From assembly GCF_020554865.1 (NCBI RefSeq), contig NZ_JAJCIC010000001.1, positions 1-64,000 on the forward strand: a DNA stretch of 64,000 nucleotides, in the 5' to 3' direction. The notes below the pieces were generated by a model. The model made no database searches. It was given only the letters and a program-made list of their open reading frames with translations, and was not told the origin of the DNA. A program made the translations under genes and the position numbers. Source of the stretch: Lacrimispora sp. 210928-DFI.3.58 (GTDB lineage Bacteria; Bacillota; Clostridia; Lachnospirales; Lachnospiraceae). Numbering within the stretch: position 1 is the stretch's first letter; each line of letters begins with the position of its first letter. Below, piece after piece: positions 17,408-25,234 of this stretch.

Positions 17408-17453
17408 ATAGGAGTATGCGGCGTTGAAAAGGTAGTCGGTACTCCTATTTTTT
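17408..17453 (+). terminator. Rho-independent terminator at the left end of the element
   Basis: ATAGGAGTA (17408-17416) pairs with TACTCCTAT (17440-17448) and is followed by six T. On the plus strand it would stop transcription entering from the upstream operon before the repressor gene. Confidence 0.75.
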
Positions 17454-17522
17454 GTTGGTTTACAGGTTAAGTTATGTCTCCCCATATAGATGCATCGGAA
17501 AGGGCGGTAAGTCCATTAGATT

Positions 17523-18164
17523 TTAAATTTTTATGTGTATTTTTTCCGTGTAATTGAGATTTTTTAAATCTTCCTCCCCTCGAATTAGTATATTTTCTAC
17601 GGTCTTGAAGTTTTCAAGACACTTTTCTGTTTCAATAAGCATTTCTCCCATATTCTTTTTTTCTTCCTCTGTATATTGGAGGTTCAGGTTACGATATAAA
17701 GCATCTTCAATAATTCCATTTAGAACTTTGGTCATTAAAAAAGACATATATTCAATTTCTCCACGATGGGAATTTCCACAATTTTGAATGATGTTTTTGT
17801 AAAGCCGCATAAAGCCGCAGAAATTTTTATCTTCTAAAACGGTGGAGATTATTTCGCCGATATGGGTATCTTTTTTTAAATATTCACAGGCATGATCTGT
17901 TAAGCCATAAAACTCAAACATATTTTTGTGTTCTTCCTTATGATTGTCAGTTTCTCCGAGAAGAAAATCAAATGGTAGTTCACAATCAAAATAATCATAT
18001 AAAGAATTTAAAAACTCTATATCGGGGGTGCGCTCGCCTTTTTCATAGTAGCTGATAGCGCCTCTCGAAACTTTTAATTCTTTGGCAAATTGTTCTTGCG
18101 TTAGTCCAGCAGCTTCTCGAAGTTGCCTTAGGCGTCTTGCGAATCGTTCTGTTGCATATCCCAT
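17523..18164 (-). CDS. Xre-family transcriptional repressor
   Basis: Probable master repressor of the element. The 213-residue protein begins with a clear HTH_3 domain (FARRLRQLREAAGLTQEQFAKELKVSRGAISYYEKGERTPD, about residues 6-46) followed by a helical C-terminal part of unknown fold (ELPFDFLLGE, later CLENFKTVENILIRGEEDL). The ATG at 18164 is chosen over a TTG at 18194 because GGAGG lies seven bases upstream on the minus strand. It is divergent from the excisionase-like gene, a typical lysogeny-switch arrangement. It is lower in G+C than the genes it faces. Confidence 0.85.
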   Translation of the reverse strand: MGYATERFARRLRQLREAAGLTQEQFAKELKVSRGAISYYEKGERTPDIEFLNSLYDYFDCELPFDFLLGETDNHKEEHKNMFEFYGLTDHACEYLKKDTHIGEIISTVLEDKNFCGFMRLYKNIIQNCGNSHRGEIEYMSFLMTKVLNGIIEDALYRNLNLQYTEEEKKNMGEMLIETEKCLENFKTVENILIRGEEDLKNLNYTEKIHIKI

Positions 18165-18329
18165 GAAAAAAACCTCCATTCTTGAAATGTTCAAATTTGT
18201 TGAAATGAATACAAATATGTTTATAGGTGTTGAAAAAACACAAATGTTGCTTTATGATAAATATTGTAACAAATATAAGCATCACTTTCAATAGCTATTT
18301 AAACAAAGATAAACGAAAGGAGCCAAACA
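18165..18329. promoter_or_regulatory. Divergent control region between repressor and excisionase-like gene
   Basis: An AT-rich 165-bp region with repeated short words: TTGAAATG at 18182 and 18199, and acaaat(a/g)t-type words at about 18210, 18238 and 18269. These are plausible half-sites for the Xre repressor. The RBS AAAGGAG for the rightward gene lies at 18316-18322. Confidence 0.5.
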
Positions 18330-18530
18330 ATGAGAGCAAGAGCAATGAATACGGTATCAGGAGCAAGCCGCTTGATGGACACAGAGGAGCTGCGGGCCTA
18401 TACCAATCTGGGCAGGAACAATGCCATGAAGCTGGGAGAGGAGATCGGCGCAAAGGTCAAGATCGGCAAGCGTGTCCTGTGGGATCGGGTCAAGATAGAT
18501 AGATATTTCAATGAGCTTACGGGGGTATAG
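18330..18530 (+). CDS. Small excisionase-like DNA-binding protein
   Basis: A 66-residue protein with the MDTEELRAYTNLGRNNAMKLGEEIGAKVKIGKRVLWDRVKIDRYFNEL pattern (about residues 16-63): a winged-helix MerR/AlpA-like fold in which the helix after ELRAYTNLGRNNA would contact DNA. It resembles the excisionase-like DUF6462 proteins of Lachnospiraceae elements. It is the first rightward gene facing the repressor and starts 8 bases after an AAAGGAG. It probably directs excision or activates the early operon. Confidence 0.7.
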   Translation: MRARAMNTVSGASRLMDTEELRAYTNLGRNNAMKLGEEIGAKVKIGKRVLWDRVKIDRYFNELTGV

Positions 18531-18533
18531 CCT

Positions 18534-18956
18534 ATGGAGAGCAGAACGAGCAAAGGGCTGATAAAAGAGGATCAGAACCACACACCGATGCAGGGAGCAG
18601 CGGCAACTGCGGAGCCTGCGGGTAATACTTCCTTGATCGTGGCAGATATCCTGCCAGAGGGAAAGGAAAACGCTGTCAGTTCAGAGGCATTATGCAATTT
18701 CCTGGGTTTTGGGTCAGTCCGGGAGCTTCAAAAGCAGATTGCCAGGGAGCGGGCAGCCGGAGCAGTGATACTCTCCACTTGCCAGGATGACGGTGGCTAT
18801 TTTCTTCCAGGGAATGACCAGGAGGTAAAGGAGTTTATAAGGACGCTGGAGAGCAGAGGCAAGAAAACGTTGCTGGCCCTGCGGTCAGCCAGAAAGCTTT
18901 TAAGAAGGCAGGAGGTCTCTGCCAGCGCAGGAGAGAATGAATGTCAGGAAATATGA
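18534..18956 (+). CDS. Putative helix-turn-helix protein preceding the primase
   Basis: A 140-residue protein. The N-terminal third is low in structure; the middle (NAVSSEALCNFLGFGSVRELQKQIARERAAGAVILST, about residues 45-82, then GGYFLP) reads as a winged helix-turn-helix with a wing that ends in YFLP. Such proteins commonly precede primase genes in Firmicute prophages. It starts three bases after the previous stop and overlaps the primase gene by 16 bases. Its role is probably in replication or its control. Confidence 0.6.
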   Translation: MESRTSKGLIKEDQNHTPMQGAAATAEPAGNTSLIVADILPEGKENAVSSEALCNFLGFGSVRELQKQIARERAAGAVILSTCQDDGGYFLPGNDQEVKEFIRTLESRGKKTLLALRSARKLLRRQEVSASAGENECQEI

Positions 18957-20782
18957 AACAGTGGGCGGCGTATTATGCAAGCATGGGGCTTGCGGTTTTC
19001 CCAATCAAGCCGCGAGGAAAGCAGCCCCTTACAGAGCATGGCTGTAAGGATGCATCGAAAGTTCCAGAACAAATTGAAAGCTGGTGGACGCGCTGGCCCT
19101 CTGCCAATATCGGAATTGCTACGGGAAGTGCATCGGGCGGCCTGGTGGTGATTGATCTGGATGTGGACAAGGATAAAGGGATAGACGGCCGGGAAACCCT
19201 TAGAGAGTGGGAAACCCAGCATAGGGCGCTTCCTGGTCATACATGGCTTGCAATTACTGGCAGGGGCGGATACCACTACTTTTATCGGGATATGTCGGTT
19301 GTAAAGAACAGGACAGGCATTTATGAGGGGATTGATGTCAGAGGTGAGGGAGGCTATATAGTAGCGCCTCCCAGTATACACCCCAACGGCCATGCTTATG
19401 AATGGGAACAAGCCCCGGATGAATATCCACTGGCGGAGGCAAATGCCACGGTTTTTAACTTCCTGGCGGGGTCGGTGCCGGAGAAGTGGGAAAGAAAGCC
19501 GCTTGAGCTGCCGGAGCAGATACCAGCAGGGCAGAGGACAGAAACCATGGTTAAATTAGTATGCAGCCAGCAGGCGAAAGGGTTGTCAGATGAAGCGATC
19601 CGGGTCGCAGTGCGGGCAGAGAATGACGCCAAATGTGTGCCGCCGCTCACGGATCAGGAGCTTGAAAGAGAAGTATTTCCAGTTCTTAAGCGGTACAAGA
19701 AGGGTACAGCGCCCTATGCAGCAAGCTATAACCATAGGACAGGCAGCTTTCAGCCGGCAGCGAGGAAAGAGCCGATCAGCCTTGTTTCAATGGATACCGT
19801 GGAGGAAAAAGAGCCTGAATGGCTGATAACAGATTACATGCCGAAGGGACAGATCACAGTTCTTGCCGGAGACGGCGGAGCAGGAAAGACCACAATATGG
19901 TGTTCTATTGCAGCAGCGGTAAGCAGCGGCAGCACATGCTTTCTCAATTCAGATAATCCATTTACAAGGAGACATGAGCCGGGAACGGTGATCTTCTTTT
20001 CTTCCGAGGATTCAGCGGAATACACCCTAAAAGGAAAGCTACGGCGGGCCGGAGCCGATCTAGGGAGAGTGCTTTCCCTTTATTTGTCGGATGAGCGTTT
20101 CTCAGAAATCAAGTTTAACGCTCCCCTGCTGGAGGAGCTGATAAGGGAGCACAGGCCTGCATTGGTCGTATTCGATCCCCTGCAGAGCTTTATTCCGCCT
20201 GATATTCAGATGGGGCAGAGGAACGCTATGAGGGATTGTCTGAGCGCCCTCATTGGTCTGGGGGAGAAGTACGGCACTACGTTCCTGATCATTGTCCATA
20301 CCAATAAGCAGATAGGCCTGTGGGGGAGAAAACGGATTGCTGACAGCGCGGATATTTGGGATATTGCCAGGAGCGTATTAATTGCGGGAGAGGCAGAGGA
20401 AGGCCTGCGCTACATATCTCAAGAGAAGAGCAACTACGGGCCACAGGCGGAAACGGTACTTTTTAGCCTTGATTCTGGAAAAGTAGAGTTTAAAGGATAC
20501 ACCGACAAGAAGGACAGAGACTATGTGCTGGCCGCTCAGGCATCCACTCACCAGACACCAGCGAGAAATGATGCAAAGGCGTTTATTCTGGATTATCTAA
20601 AGGATGGTGAAAGGGAGACTGCTGACCTTGATTCTATGATGAAGGCCCAGGGGATTTCTGGTAGGACACTGGAGAGAGCTAAAGCGGAATTAAAGAAGGA
20701 TGGAAAGATCATGTACAAGTATCGTGAATTTGGAAAAGAAAAAAAGGTGTATTGTAAGTTGAGTGATCCTATATCCTGTTGA
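18941..20782 (+). CDS. Bifunctional primase-polymerase / RepA-like helicase
   Basis: Replication protein of the element (613 residues). The N-terminal domain is a prim-pol (AEP) fold: GLAVFPIKPRGKQPL, NIGIATGSASGGLVVIDLDVD (metal-binding Asp residues near 71-75) and GRGGYHYFYR. The central part is a RecA-like hexameric ATPase with Walker A GDGGAGKTT near residue 309 and Walker B LVVFDP near 407, then a small C-terminal helical domain. Such fusions replicate plasmids, satellites and phages. An iteron-like array begins at its last codon. An ATG at 18953 is an alternative start. Confidence 0.85.
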   Translation: MSGNMKQWAAYYASMGLAVFPIKPRGKQPLTEHGCKDASKVPEQIESWWTRWPSANIGIATGSASGGLVVIDLDVDKDKGIDGRETLREWETQHRALPGHTWLAITGRGGYHYFYRDMSVVKNRTGIYEGIDVRGEGGYIVAPPSIHPNGHAYEWEQAPDEYPLAEANATVFNFLAGSVPEKWERKPLELPEQIPAGQRTETMVKLVCSQQAKGLSDEAIRVAVRAENDAKCVPPLTDQELEREVFPVLKRYKKGTAPYAASYNHRTGSFQPAARKEPISLVSMDTVEEKEPEWLITDYMPKGQITVLAGDGGAGKTTIWCSIAAAVSSGSTCFLNSDNPFTRRHEPGTVIFFSSEDSAEYTLKGKLRRAGADLGRVLSLYLSDERFSEIKFNAPLLEELIREHRPALVVFDPLQSFIPPDIQMGQRNAMRDCLSALIGLGEKYGTTFLIIVHTNKQIGLWGRKRIADSADIWDIARSVLIAGEAEEGLRYISQEKSNYGPQAETVLFSLDSGKVEFKGYTDKKDRDYVLAAQASTHQTPARNDAKAFILDYLKDGERETADLDSMMKAQGISGRTLERAKAELKKDGKIMYKYREFGKEKKVYCKLSDPISC

Positions 20783-20991
20783 AGCTTGGCGGTGTATGGT
20801 AAAAAATCTATATTTTATAAGGGTTTATCCATTCACCGCCACCTTGGCGGAGATTGAGAGAATGGTGATCCCATAGACCGCCAGTGGCGGTGATTGAGGA
20901 GGCCGCATAAAATCAAGGTTTTTTCCATACACCGCCACGAAGCTTAAGGGTATATGAGAATGGCGGAGTAAAGAAAGTTGGCGGTGTATGG
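20783..20991. other. Iteron array, candidate replication origin of the element
   Basis: The 13-mer TGGCGGTGTATGG occurs at 20787 (+), 20925 (- strand, exact) and 20979 (+, exact), with one-mismatch or near copies at 20829 (-) and 20871 (-). Starts are spaced 42, 42, 54 and 54 bp, close to 4 and 5 helical turns. Extra GGCGG half-sites lie at 20846, 20886 and 20962. An AT-rich tract (20800-20826) lies between the first two. Placement immediately after the primase-helicase gene matches the origin position in phage satellites. Confidence 0.75.
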
Positions 20992-21020
20992 AATAATCAG
21001 AGAAAAGAGAGGACGCAAAT

Positions 21021-21353
21021 ATGTTATTTACAGAATTATTTCGGGCAATCGGTGTGCCGGTCACGGTCAGGAGCTTAATGGTGGATTATTGTGATGGCCA
21101 TGGGAATCACTTTCATAAGCCCATGCAGGCGGTCGCACCGCCAGAGTGCGTAGAAGCTGATACAGAAATTATAGCCGGGATTCGGAAGGAGCTGGAAAAG
21201 CAAGGCTATCATATCTGTGGGATCGTGGAGGCTTTGGGGGATTTTGAAATGTCTGAACTTGAGGGCATATTTAATGGCGGCAATTGCAGTAAGTGCCCTA
21301 TGCGGATATTATTTGTAGACATAGATATGGCAATGAAAGAGGCTGGCCTGTAG
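21021..21353 (+). CDS. Hypothetical protein
   Basis: Not recognised. It encodes 110 residues, acidic, with HGNHFHKPM near residue 27 and two cysteines in NCSKCPM near 87, suggesting possible metal binding or a redox pair. RBS AGAGAGGACGC precedes the ATG. It lies between the iteron array and the sigma-like gene, in the same direction, and is followed by a 67-bp gap. Confidence 0.55.
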   Translation: MLFTELFRAIGVPVTVRSLMVDYCDGHGNHFHKPMQAVAPPECVEADTEIIAGIRKELEKQGYHICGIVEALGDFEMSELEGIFNGGNCSKCPMRILFVDIDMAMKEAGL

Positions 21354-21428
21354 GGCAAGCAGGCCAGCTGGCAGCAGAGGTACACTCCTTTGTGATTGAT
21401 AATCTGATTATATAAAGGAGTGTGCCGG

Positions 21429-22415
21429 ATGTCAAATGAACAACGAGCGAACCACGAGAAATTAACCAATGAGCAGCTTGTGATCAGGATTGAAGCCGGG
21501 GAGGATGTGGCCCGGAATATGGAGCAGCTTTACAGCCAGGTGCGTCGGTTTATTCATACTGTGGCCTGGAAGTACCGGGACAGCGGAGAGCTGGAGGACC
21601 TGGAGCAAGAGGGATATCTGGCCCTCTATCCGGCCATTGACGGCTACGATCCGGCCCAGGGAGTGAAGTTTCTGACCTATGCGGAGTATCATATCCGCCA
21701 GAGGATGCAGCGATACTTGCAGATGAACGGGAAGTGCCTGCGGCTGCCGGTGCATTGCCTGGAGAAGCTGCAGCAGTATAAGCGCCTTTGCAATTCCTTC
21801 AAACTGGAATATGGCCGGGAGCCCTCAGATAGAGAGGCGGCCTATCTCATGGGCTTCACCCTGGAGCAGATCAGGAGCTTAAAGAAAGCCGCCTGTATGA
21901 TCCGGCTGGGCAGCCTGGATGCGCCTGTCAGTGATAAGGACGGCGGGGAAAATGCCACGGTGGGTGATCTGATGGCTTCTGACGAGGATATGGAGAAGGA
22001 TGCGCTGGACCGGCTCCAGCATGAGGAGCTTGCCGCTGTGCTGTGGGCCTGTGTGGACGAGCTGCCAGGGAAAGAGCCTGCCGTGATTCGGCAGAGGTAT
22101 CAAGGTGGCATGACGTTGGCAGAGATCGGCAGGCAGCAGGGAACCACGCCGGATGCGGTGAGGCAGATACATAACCAGGCTTTGAGGAAGCTGCGCAATC
22201 CCAAACGGGCGAAGCTACTACGGCCATTTCTTCCAGAGGCGGAGGAGATTTATAGCATGGCCCTGCGGGGAAGCGGATCGGAGCGATTCAACCGAACCTG
22301 GACAAGCTCAACGGAGAGGGCAGCGCTGCGGCTTACGGAATCGGCAGAGGAGATACAGCGGAAGGCCTGGAAGGAAACGAAGAGGGCTACTTGCGGAGTA
22401 TCAGGAGGAGTGTGA
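21429..22415 (+). CDS. Sigma-70-family RNA polymerase sigma factor-like protein
   Basis: The 328-residue protein has sigma region 2 (HTVAWKYRDSGELEDLEQEGYLALYPAIDGYDPAQGVKFLTYAEYHIRQRMQRYLQ, about residues 40-100), a region-3-like segment (YGREPSDREAAYLMGFTLEQIRSLKKA) and region 4 helix-turn-helix (MTLAEIGRQQGTTPDAVRQIHNQALRKLR, about 230-260). A roughly 60-residue C-terminal tail is extra. AAAGGAG at 21414-21420 supports the ATG at 21429. A whole sigma factor on a 10-kb element is notable; it may switch on the element's late genes or a helper's. Confidence 0.8.
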   Translation: MSNEQRANHEKLTNEQLVIRIEAGEDVARNMEQLYSQVRRFIHTVAWKYRDSGELEDLEQEGYLALYPAIDGYDPAQGVKFLTYAEYHIRQRMQRYLQMNGKCLRLPVHCLEKLQQYKRLCNSFKLEYGREPSDREAAYLMGFTLEQIRSLKKAACMIRLGSLDAPVSDKDGGENATVGDLMASDEDMEKDALDRLQHEELAAVLWACVDELPGKEPAVIRQRYQGGMTLAEIGRQQGTTPDAVRQIHNQALRKLRNPKRAKLLRPFLPEAEEIYSMALRGSGSERFNRTWTSSTERAALRLTESAEEIQRKAWKETKRATCGVSGGV

Positions 22416-23205
22416 ACCAAATGGCTTTGAGTGTTTCATATAAAAACCTAAATGGGCGGCATTACCTCTTGAGTGAAGCGGTGAGGAAGCGGCAAGAACG
22501 CTGATGCAAGCTCAAACGTTGCATTTTTCAAAACCCGTCATTTCCGATACCCTAAAAAGGAGCAGGCCTGTGTTGGTTGAAGCCGTGGGCCTCCGGCTGA
22601 AAAAATCGGTTTAAATTCTGGGAGTGGATGCCGTGGCCGTGCCGATCTGCGGCAAGAAACGGCGGTGTATGAAGCTGCTCCGGAGTAGACTGCCTCTGCA
22701 GCTGACAATCTACGGGGAAAATAAATATTATCTGGTGGACAAGATCGGCTCGTCCTGCGGGACGAGTGGTAAAGCCGGTTTTTGCCCTGCTGGGCGAATT
22801 GCACTGGCGCAACTTCCGTGTGATCACCCTGGGTATCTGCACAGGGTAACGTGAAAGAGAAAGAAAATGAAGAAGTGGAAAAAGCTTAACCGTCTGGGAG
22901 TGGAGATTGGTGAGAGGCTTCAACAGAAGATAGAGGCTTGCATGCGGTAAAAGATATCTATCTCCTGAGAACCTGAGAAAACCTGAGAAAATCTGAGAAA
23001 AAGACCGGGCGCTTTTTGGAAAAACCTTACAAAACCATACTTTTTTTGTTACGCAGGAGAATTTCCAAAACAAACACAAATAGCAATGTTCCCAAAACGA
23101 AACGAATGTTAGGAAATGTTAGAGTTTTTCGTGATTTTCAAAACGACGATTATTTAAGAAATCCTGATAAAATCAAGTAAAATCAAGGCGTGGCGATTCT
23201 TAAAG

Positions 23206-23237
23206 CGTTCCGAACGTTTACGATTTCGTTCCGAACG
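23206..23237. promoter_or_regulatory. Two identical palindromes CGTTCCGAACG, 21 bp apart
   Basis: CGTTCCGAACG occurs at 23206-23216 and 23227-23237, each a near-perfect palindrome with flanking TT. The 21-bp centre-to-centre spacing equals two helical turns, so bound dimers would lie on the same face. The surrounding sequence is AT-rich. Operator or secondary origin are both possible. Confidence 0.55.
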
Positions 23238-23362
23238 TTGCGTTACCAAACCACGAGGCAGAGGCTTGAAGCATGAGAAAGCCGATCTGGGAAAAAATTA
23301 TGTAAACAGGTTGGACGTCGGTATCCAAACGTTAAGAAAATGCCTGGCAACCTCTCCGGGGG

Positions 23363-23404
23363 ATAGGCAGCGCCGGAAATGTTGCGAACAGCAGCGCTGC
23401 CTAT
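23363..23404. other. Perfect 11-bp hairpin in the non-coding region
   Basis: ATAGGCAGCGC (23363-23373) pairs with GCGCTGCCTAT (23394-23404) across a 20-base loop. No T-run follows on the plus strand. It lies four bases before the 45-bp repeat, so it could be part of a structured RNA. Confidence 0.55.
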
Positions 23405-23407
23405 GCA

Positions 23408-23453
23408 AAATCACCCAATTTCGGCTTTAAATGCCATGAGGGTAGAAAATATA
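23408..23453. repeat. 45-bp direct repeat, copy 1
   Basis: Matches 25190-25234 with one substitution and one single-base length difference. Shared core words are aaatcacccaatttcgg and ccatgagggtagaaa. Confidence 0.8.
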
Positions 23454-23520
23454 AGGGCGTAGGGGTAAGAAGGGGAAAATTGGCCTTGAAAAGCAATGGA
23501 ACCAGGAGGAAGGTGAGGAT

Positions 23521-23598
23521 ATGAGGTACATAGTAATCGGCTTAGGTTGCCTGATCGGTATTCTGGTCGGGCATGACATTGACCGCAGGAGGACGTAA
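23521..23598 (+). CDS. 25-residue single-span membrane peptide
   Basis: A short frame reading M-R-Y, then a hydrophobic stretch IVIGLGCLIGILVG (residues 4-17), then HDIDRRRT. A strong RBS AGGAGGAAGG at 23504-23513 is well placed before the ATG, the main reason to believe it. It would be one short membrane helix with a charged tail. It is convergent with the Uma2 gene. Holin-like, toxin-like or regulatory peptide roles are open. Confidence 0.5.
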   Translation: MRYIVIGLGCLIGILVGHDIDRRRT

Positions 23599-23622
23599 AA
23601 AGACCGCCCCATTCAGGAGCGG
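23597..23622 (-). terminator. Terminator of the Xre-Uma2 operon
   Basis: On the minus strand CCGCTCC-TGAAT-GGGGCGG forms a stem with one wobble and is followed by TCTTTTT. It lies 13 bp beyond the Uma2 stop codon. Confidence 0.7.
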
Positions 23623-23634
23623 CGAGTAATAGCC

Positions 23635-24183
23635 TTAAAGGCCGATATCTTTAAAATCAATGGAGAAGTCATCGTAAATATTAACCCTTACCGTATCATT
23701 TGGGCCATAAGCTGTAGTTTCAAATTGCTTTTCCTCCAGGTGGTACACATAGACAGTGCGTTTCATGGGATTTACGATCCAGTATTCCCGGACGCCAGCA
23801 TCGGCGTAAAGGTTCAGCTTGCGGATATAATCATGGCTGGAATTGGCTGGAGAGGCAATCTCAATGATCCAGTCAGGCGCGCCGGTGCAACCACGGTCGG
23901 TAAGTTTATTGGGATCACAGATCACAGAAATATCTGGCTCAACAATATTCTTTTGGTCTGCCTTTAGCTTGACGGCAAAAGGAGCAGGATAGACCTGACA
24001 AGGCCCGCCTTTTGCCTTGATATAATTATGGATTGTGGCATAGAGGCCGCCGAGTATCTGCTGATGGGCCCGGCTAGGGGCGGCCTGATAGAAGAATTGA
24101 CCATTGATCAACTCCACACGTACATCCTCCGGGGTGCTGTAATAATCTTCTTCTGTGTAAATACGTTTCTGCGGTAATGCCAT
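23635..24183 (-). CDS. Uma2-family PD-(D/E)XK nuclease-like protein
   Basis: A 182-residue protein of the Uma2/DUF820 family, a restriction-endonuclease-like fold of unknown physiological role. Marks include YELINGQFF-like VELINGQFFYQAAPS, the acidic site VEPDISVI (near residue 93), and PDWIIEIASPANSSHDYIRKLNLYADAGVREYWIVNP. The ATG at 24183 is chosen for AGGAAGGAG upstream; a longer reading from 24225 overlaps the Xre gene. It begins five bases after the Xre stop, so the pair is one operon. A DNA-cleaving defence or self-maintenance function is possible. Confidence 0.85.
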   Translation of the reverse strand: MALPQKRIYTEEDYYSTPEDVRVELINGQFFYQAAPSRAHQQILGGLYATIHNYIKAKGGPCQVYPAPFAVKLKADQKNIVEPDISVICDPNKLTDRGCTGAPDWIIEIASPANSSHDYIRKLNLYADAGVREYWIVNPMKRTVYVYHLEEKQFETTAYGPNDTVRVNIYDDFSIDFKDIGL

Positions 24184-24187
24184 AGGC

Positions 24188-24418
24188 TCACGCTCCTTCC
24201 TGTGGTGGCTGTTGATCTGGTACATACTCCATTATGTCCCCGGGCTGGCAGTTAAGAACTTCACAGAGAGATGCAATGGAATCCGTGGTGATGCTTTTCC
24301 CTTTTCGGATGCTTTGAAGCGTACCTTCTGAAATGATTTTCTCTTTGCGGATGCGGTAAGTAGTCACCCCTTTTTCTTCCATGAGGGCAAGGAGTTTATT
24401 AAAAACAATGTGTCCCAT
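24188..24418 (-). CDS. Small Xre/Cro-type regulator
   Basis: A 76-residue HTH protein (FNKLLALMEEKGVTTYRIRKEKIISEGTLQSIRKGKSITTDSIASLCEVLNCQPGDIMEYV, about residues 6-66) of the HTH_26/Cro type. It immediately precedes the Uma2 gene and follows a promoter region with three spaced direct repeats, so it probably represses its own operon. Such Cro-like proteins often act as antidote-side regulators in two-gene modules. Confidence 0.85.
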   Translation of the reverse strand: MGHIVFNKLLALMEEKGVTTYRIRKEKIISEGTLQSIRKGKSITTDSIASLCEVLNCQPGDIMEYVPDQQPPQEGA

Positions 24419-24732
24419 GAGAATCCTCCTCTGATTGATTTAATGGGGAAGTAAAAATAAAGGCACCTCTCCTATTATGCCTTTATTATAACGGGAATGT
24501 GCTCTAAAAACAATGTACATTTTTAACGAAAACATACTCTAAAATATGTGTATAATGCCAATGGATTATACTCTAAAATTGATGCATAATATAATCATCA
24601 AAGGAAAACAAAACCAGCCGGGAAGCCCGAAAGGCCCCAAAACTTCAAGCCATATACCTGTGAGGATGTGCCAGGGAGGCGAACAATAGCCAGGAAGATG
24701 CTTGAAGGACTGAGAAGAAAGGAGATCACAAG
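24419..24732. promoter_or_regulatory. Divergent promoter region with three ctctaaaa repeats
   Basis: The word ctctaaaa starts at 24502, 24537 and 24571 (35 and 34 bp apart), each followed by an atgta/tgcat-type word, giving the pattern actctaaaa-N(2-4)-atg. TATAAT-like boxes lie between them on both strands. They are good operator candidates for the adjacent Xre regulator. The rest up to 24732 holds nothing recognisable except the RBS AAAGGAG at 24718-24724. Confidence 0.6.
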
Positions 24733-25017
24733 ATGTCAGAACGCACATTAACGAAGAAGGTAGCGGAGCTTAAGCGCCTGGAGGCCGAGAAAAAGGCCAT
24801 CGAGAAGCAGATGGAGGCCCTGCAGGAGGAGATCAAAAAGGAGCTTAAGGTCAGAGGCCAGGAGGAAGCCTCTGCCGGAGACTGGATCGTGAGATTTAAG
24901 GCAATCGTCAGCAACAAGTTCAACACAAAGGCCTTTGCTGCGGATCATCCAAAACTCTATCAAAAGTACATGGGCCAGTCACAGGCAATGAGGTTCACGA
25001 TAAGCGCGCAGGGCTGA
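24733..25017 (+). CDS. Coiled-coil hypothetical protein
   Basis: The 94-residue protein has a highly charged helical N-terminus (KKVAELKRLEAEKKAIEKQMEALQEEIKKELK, about residues 8-40) that should form a coiled coil, then a compact domain (GDWIVRFKAIVSNKFNTKAFAADHP). Similar small proteins accompany Firmicute phage replication genes. Exact role unknown. RBS AAAGGAG precedes the ATG. Confidence 0.65.
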   Translation: MSERTLTKKVAELKRLEAEKKAIEKQMEALQEEIKKELKVRGQEEASAGDWIVRFKAIVSNKFNTKAFAADHPKLYQKYMGQSQAMRFTISAQG

Positions 25018-25104
25018 TAAAAGAAAAGCATCCGGCAGAGGGAGTAGCGGTAACTACACAGGCCCTCTGCCGGGACACATACCATAAGAGAGGAGTTAAG
25101 AAGA

Positions 25105-25212
25105 ATGAGGCTGAATGTGGGCAAGTATTTGGAGATCATCAAGGAAAGGGGGCTTGACGGGGAGGCTGTGGGGAAAGTTGTGGGGCATGAAATCACCCAA
25201 TTTCGGCTTTAA
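25105..25212 (+). CDS. 35-residue ORF running into a 45-bp repeat
   Basis: Reads MRLNVGKYLEIIKERGLDGE and ends in a TAA inside the 45-bp repeat (25190-25234). RBS AGAGGAG precedes the ATG. The first 25 residues look like the start of a real protein; the last few are encoded by the repeat, so this may be a gene truncated by repeat insertion or deletion. Confidence 0.4.
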   Translation: MRLNVGKYLEIIKERGLDGEAVGKVVGHEITQFRL

Positions 25213-25234
25213 ATACCATGAGGGTAGAAATATA
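25190..25234. repeat. 45-bp direct repeat, copy 2
   Basis: Near-identical to 23408-23453. Here it overlaps the end of the small frame at 25105. Recombination between the copies would remove the Uma2-Xre pair and the coiled-coil gene. Confidence 0.8.

Larger units (their letters stand above)
17145..17522. other. Left boundary region of the integrated element, no gene
   Basis: This 378-bp stretch holds the left attachment repeat (17234-17269), paired gtgtgtca boxes (17373-17392) and a terminator hairpin (17408-17453). No coding sequence is supported. Confidence 0.7.
22416..23520. other. 1.1-kb mostly non-coding region with ordered repeats
   Basis: No convincing gene of normal size. It holds a weak terminator (ATGCAA/TTGCAT plus five T, 22504-22528), a perfect 7-bp hairpin CTCGTCC-TGC-GGGACGAG (22749-22766), a possible 27-codon frame at 22867-22950 starting MKKWKKLNRL, three tandem 10-mers (c/t)ctgagaaaa at 22972-23001, two 11-bp palindromes (23206-23237), a long hairpin (23363-23404) and one copy of a 45-bp repeat (23408-23453). 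A 76-codon frame at 22624-22854 has no clear RBS. Confidence 0.6.

Noticed and set aside
22624..22854. 76-residue frame in the island's non-coding region
   Set aside because: No RBS, a hairpin inside it and no recognisable protein pattern; kept only as a note.
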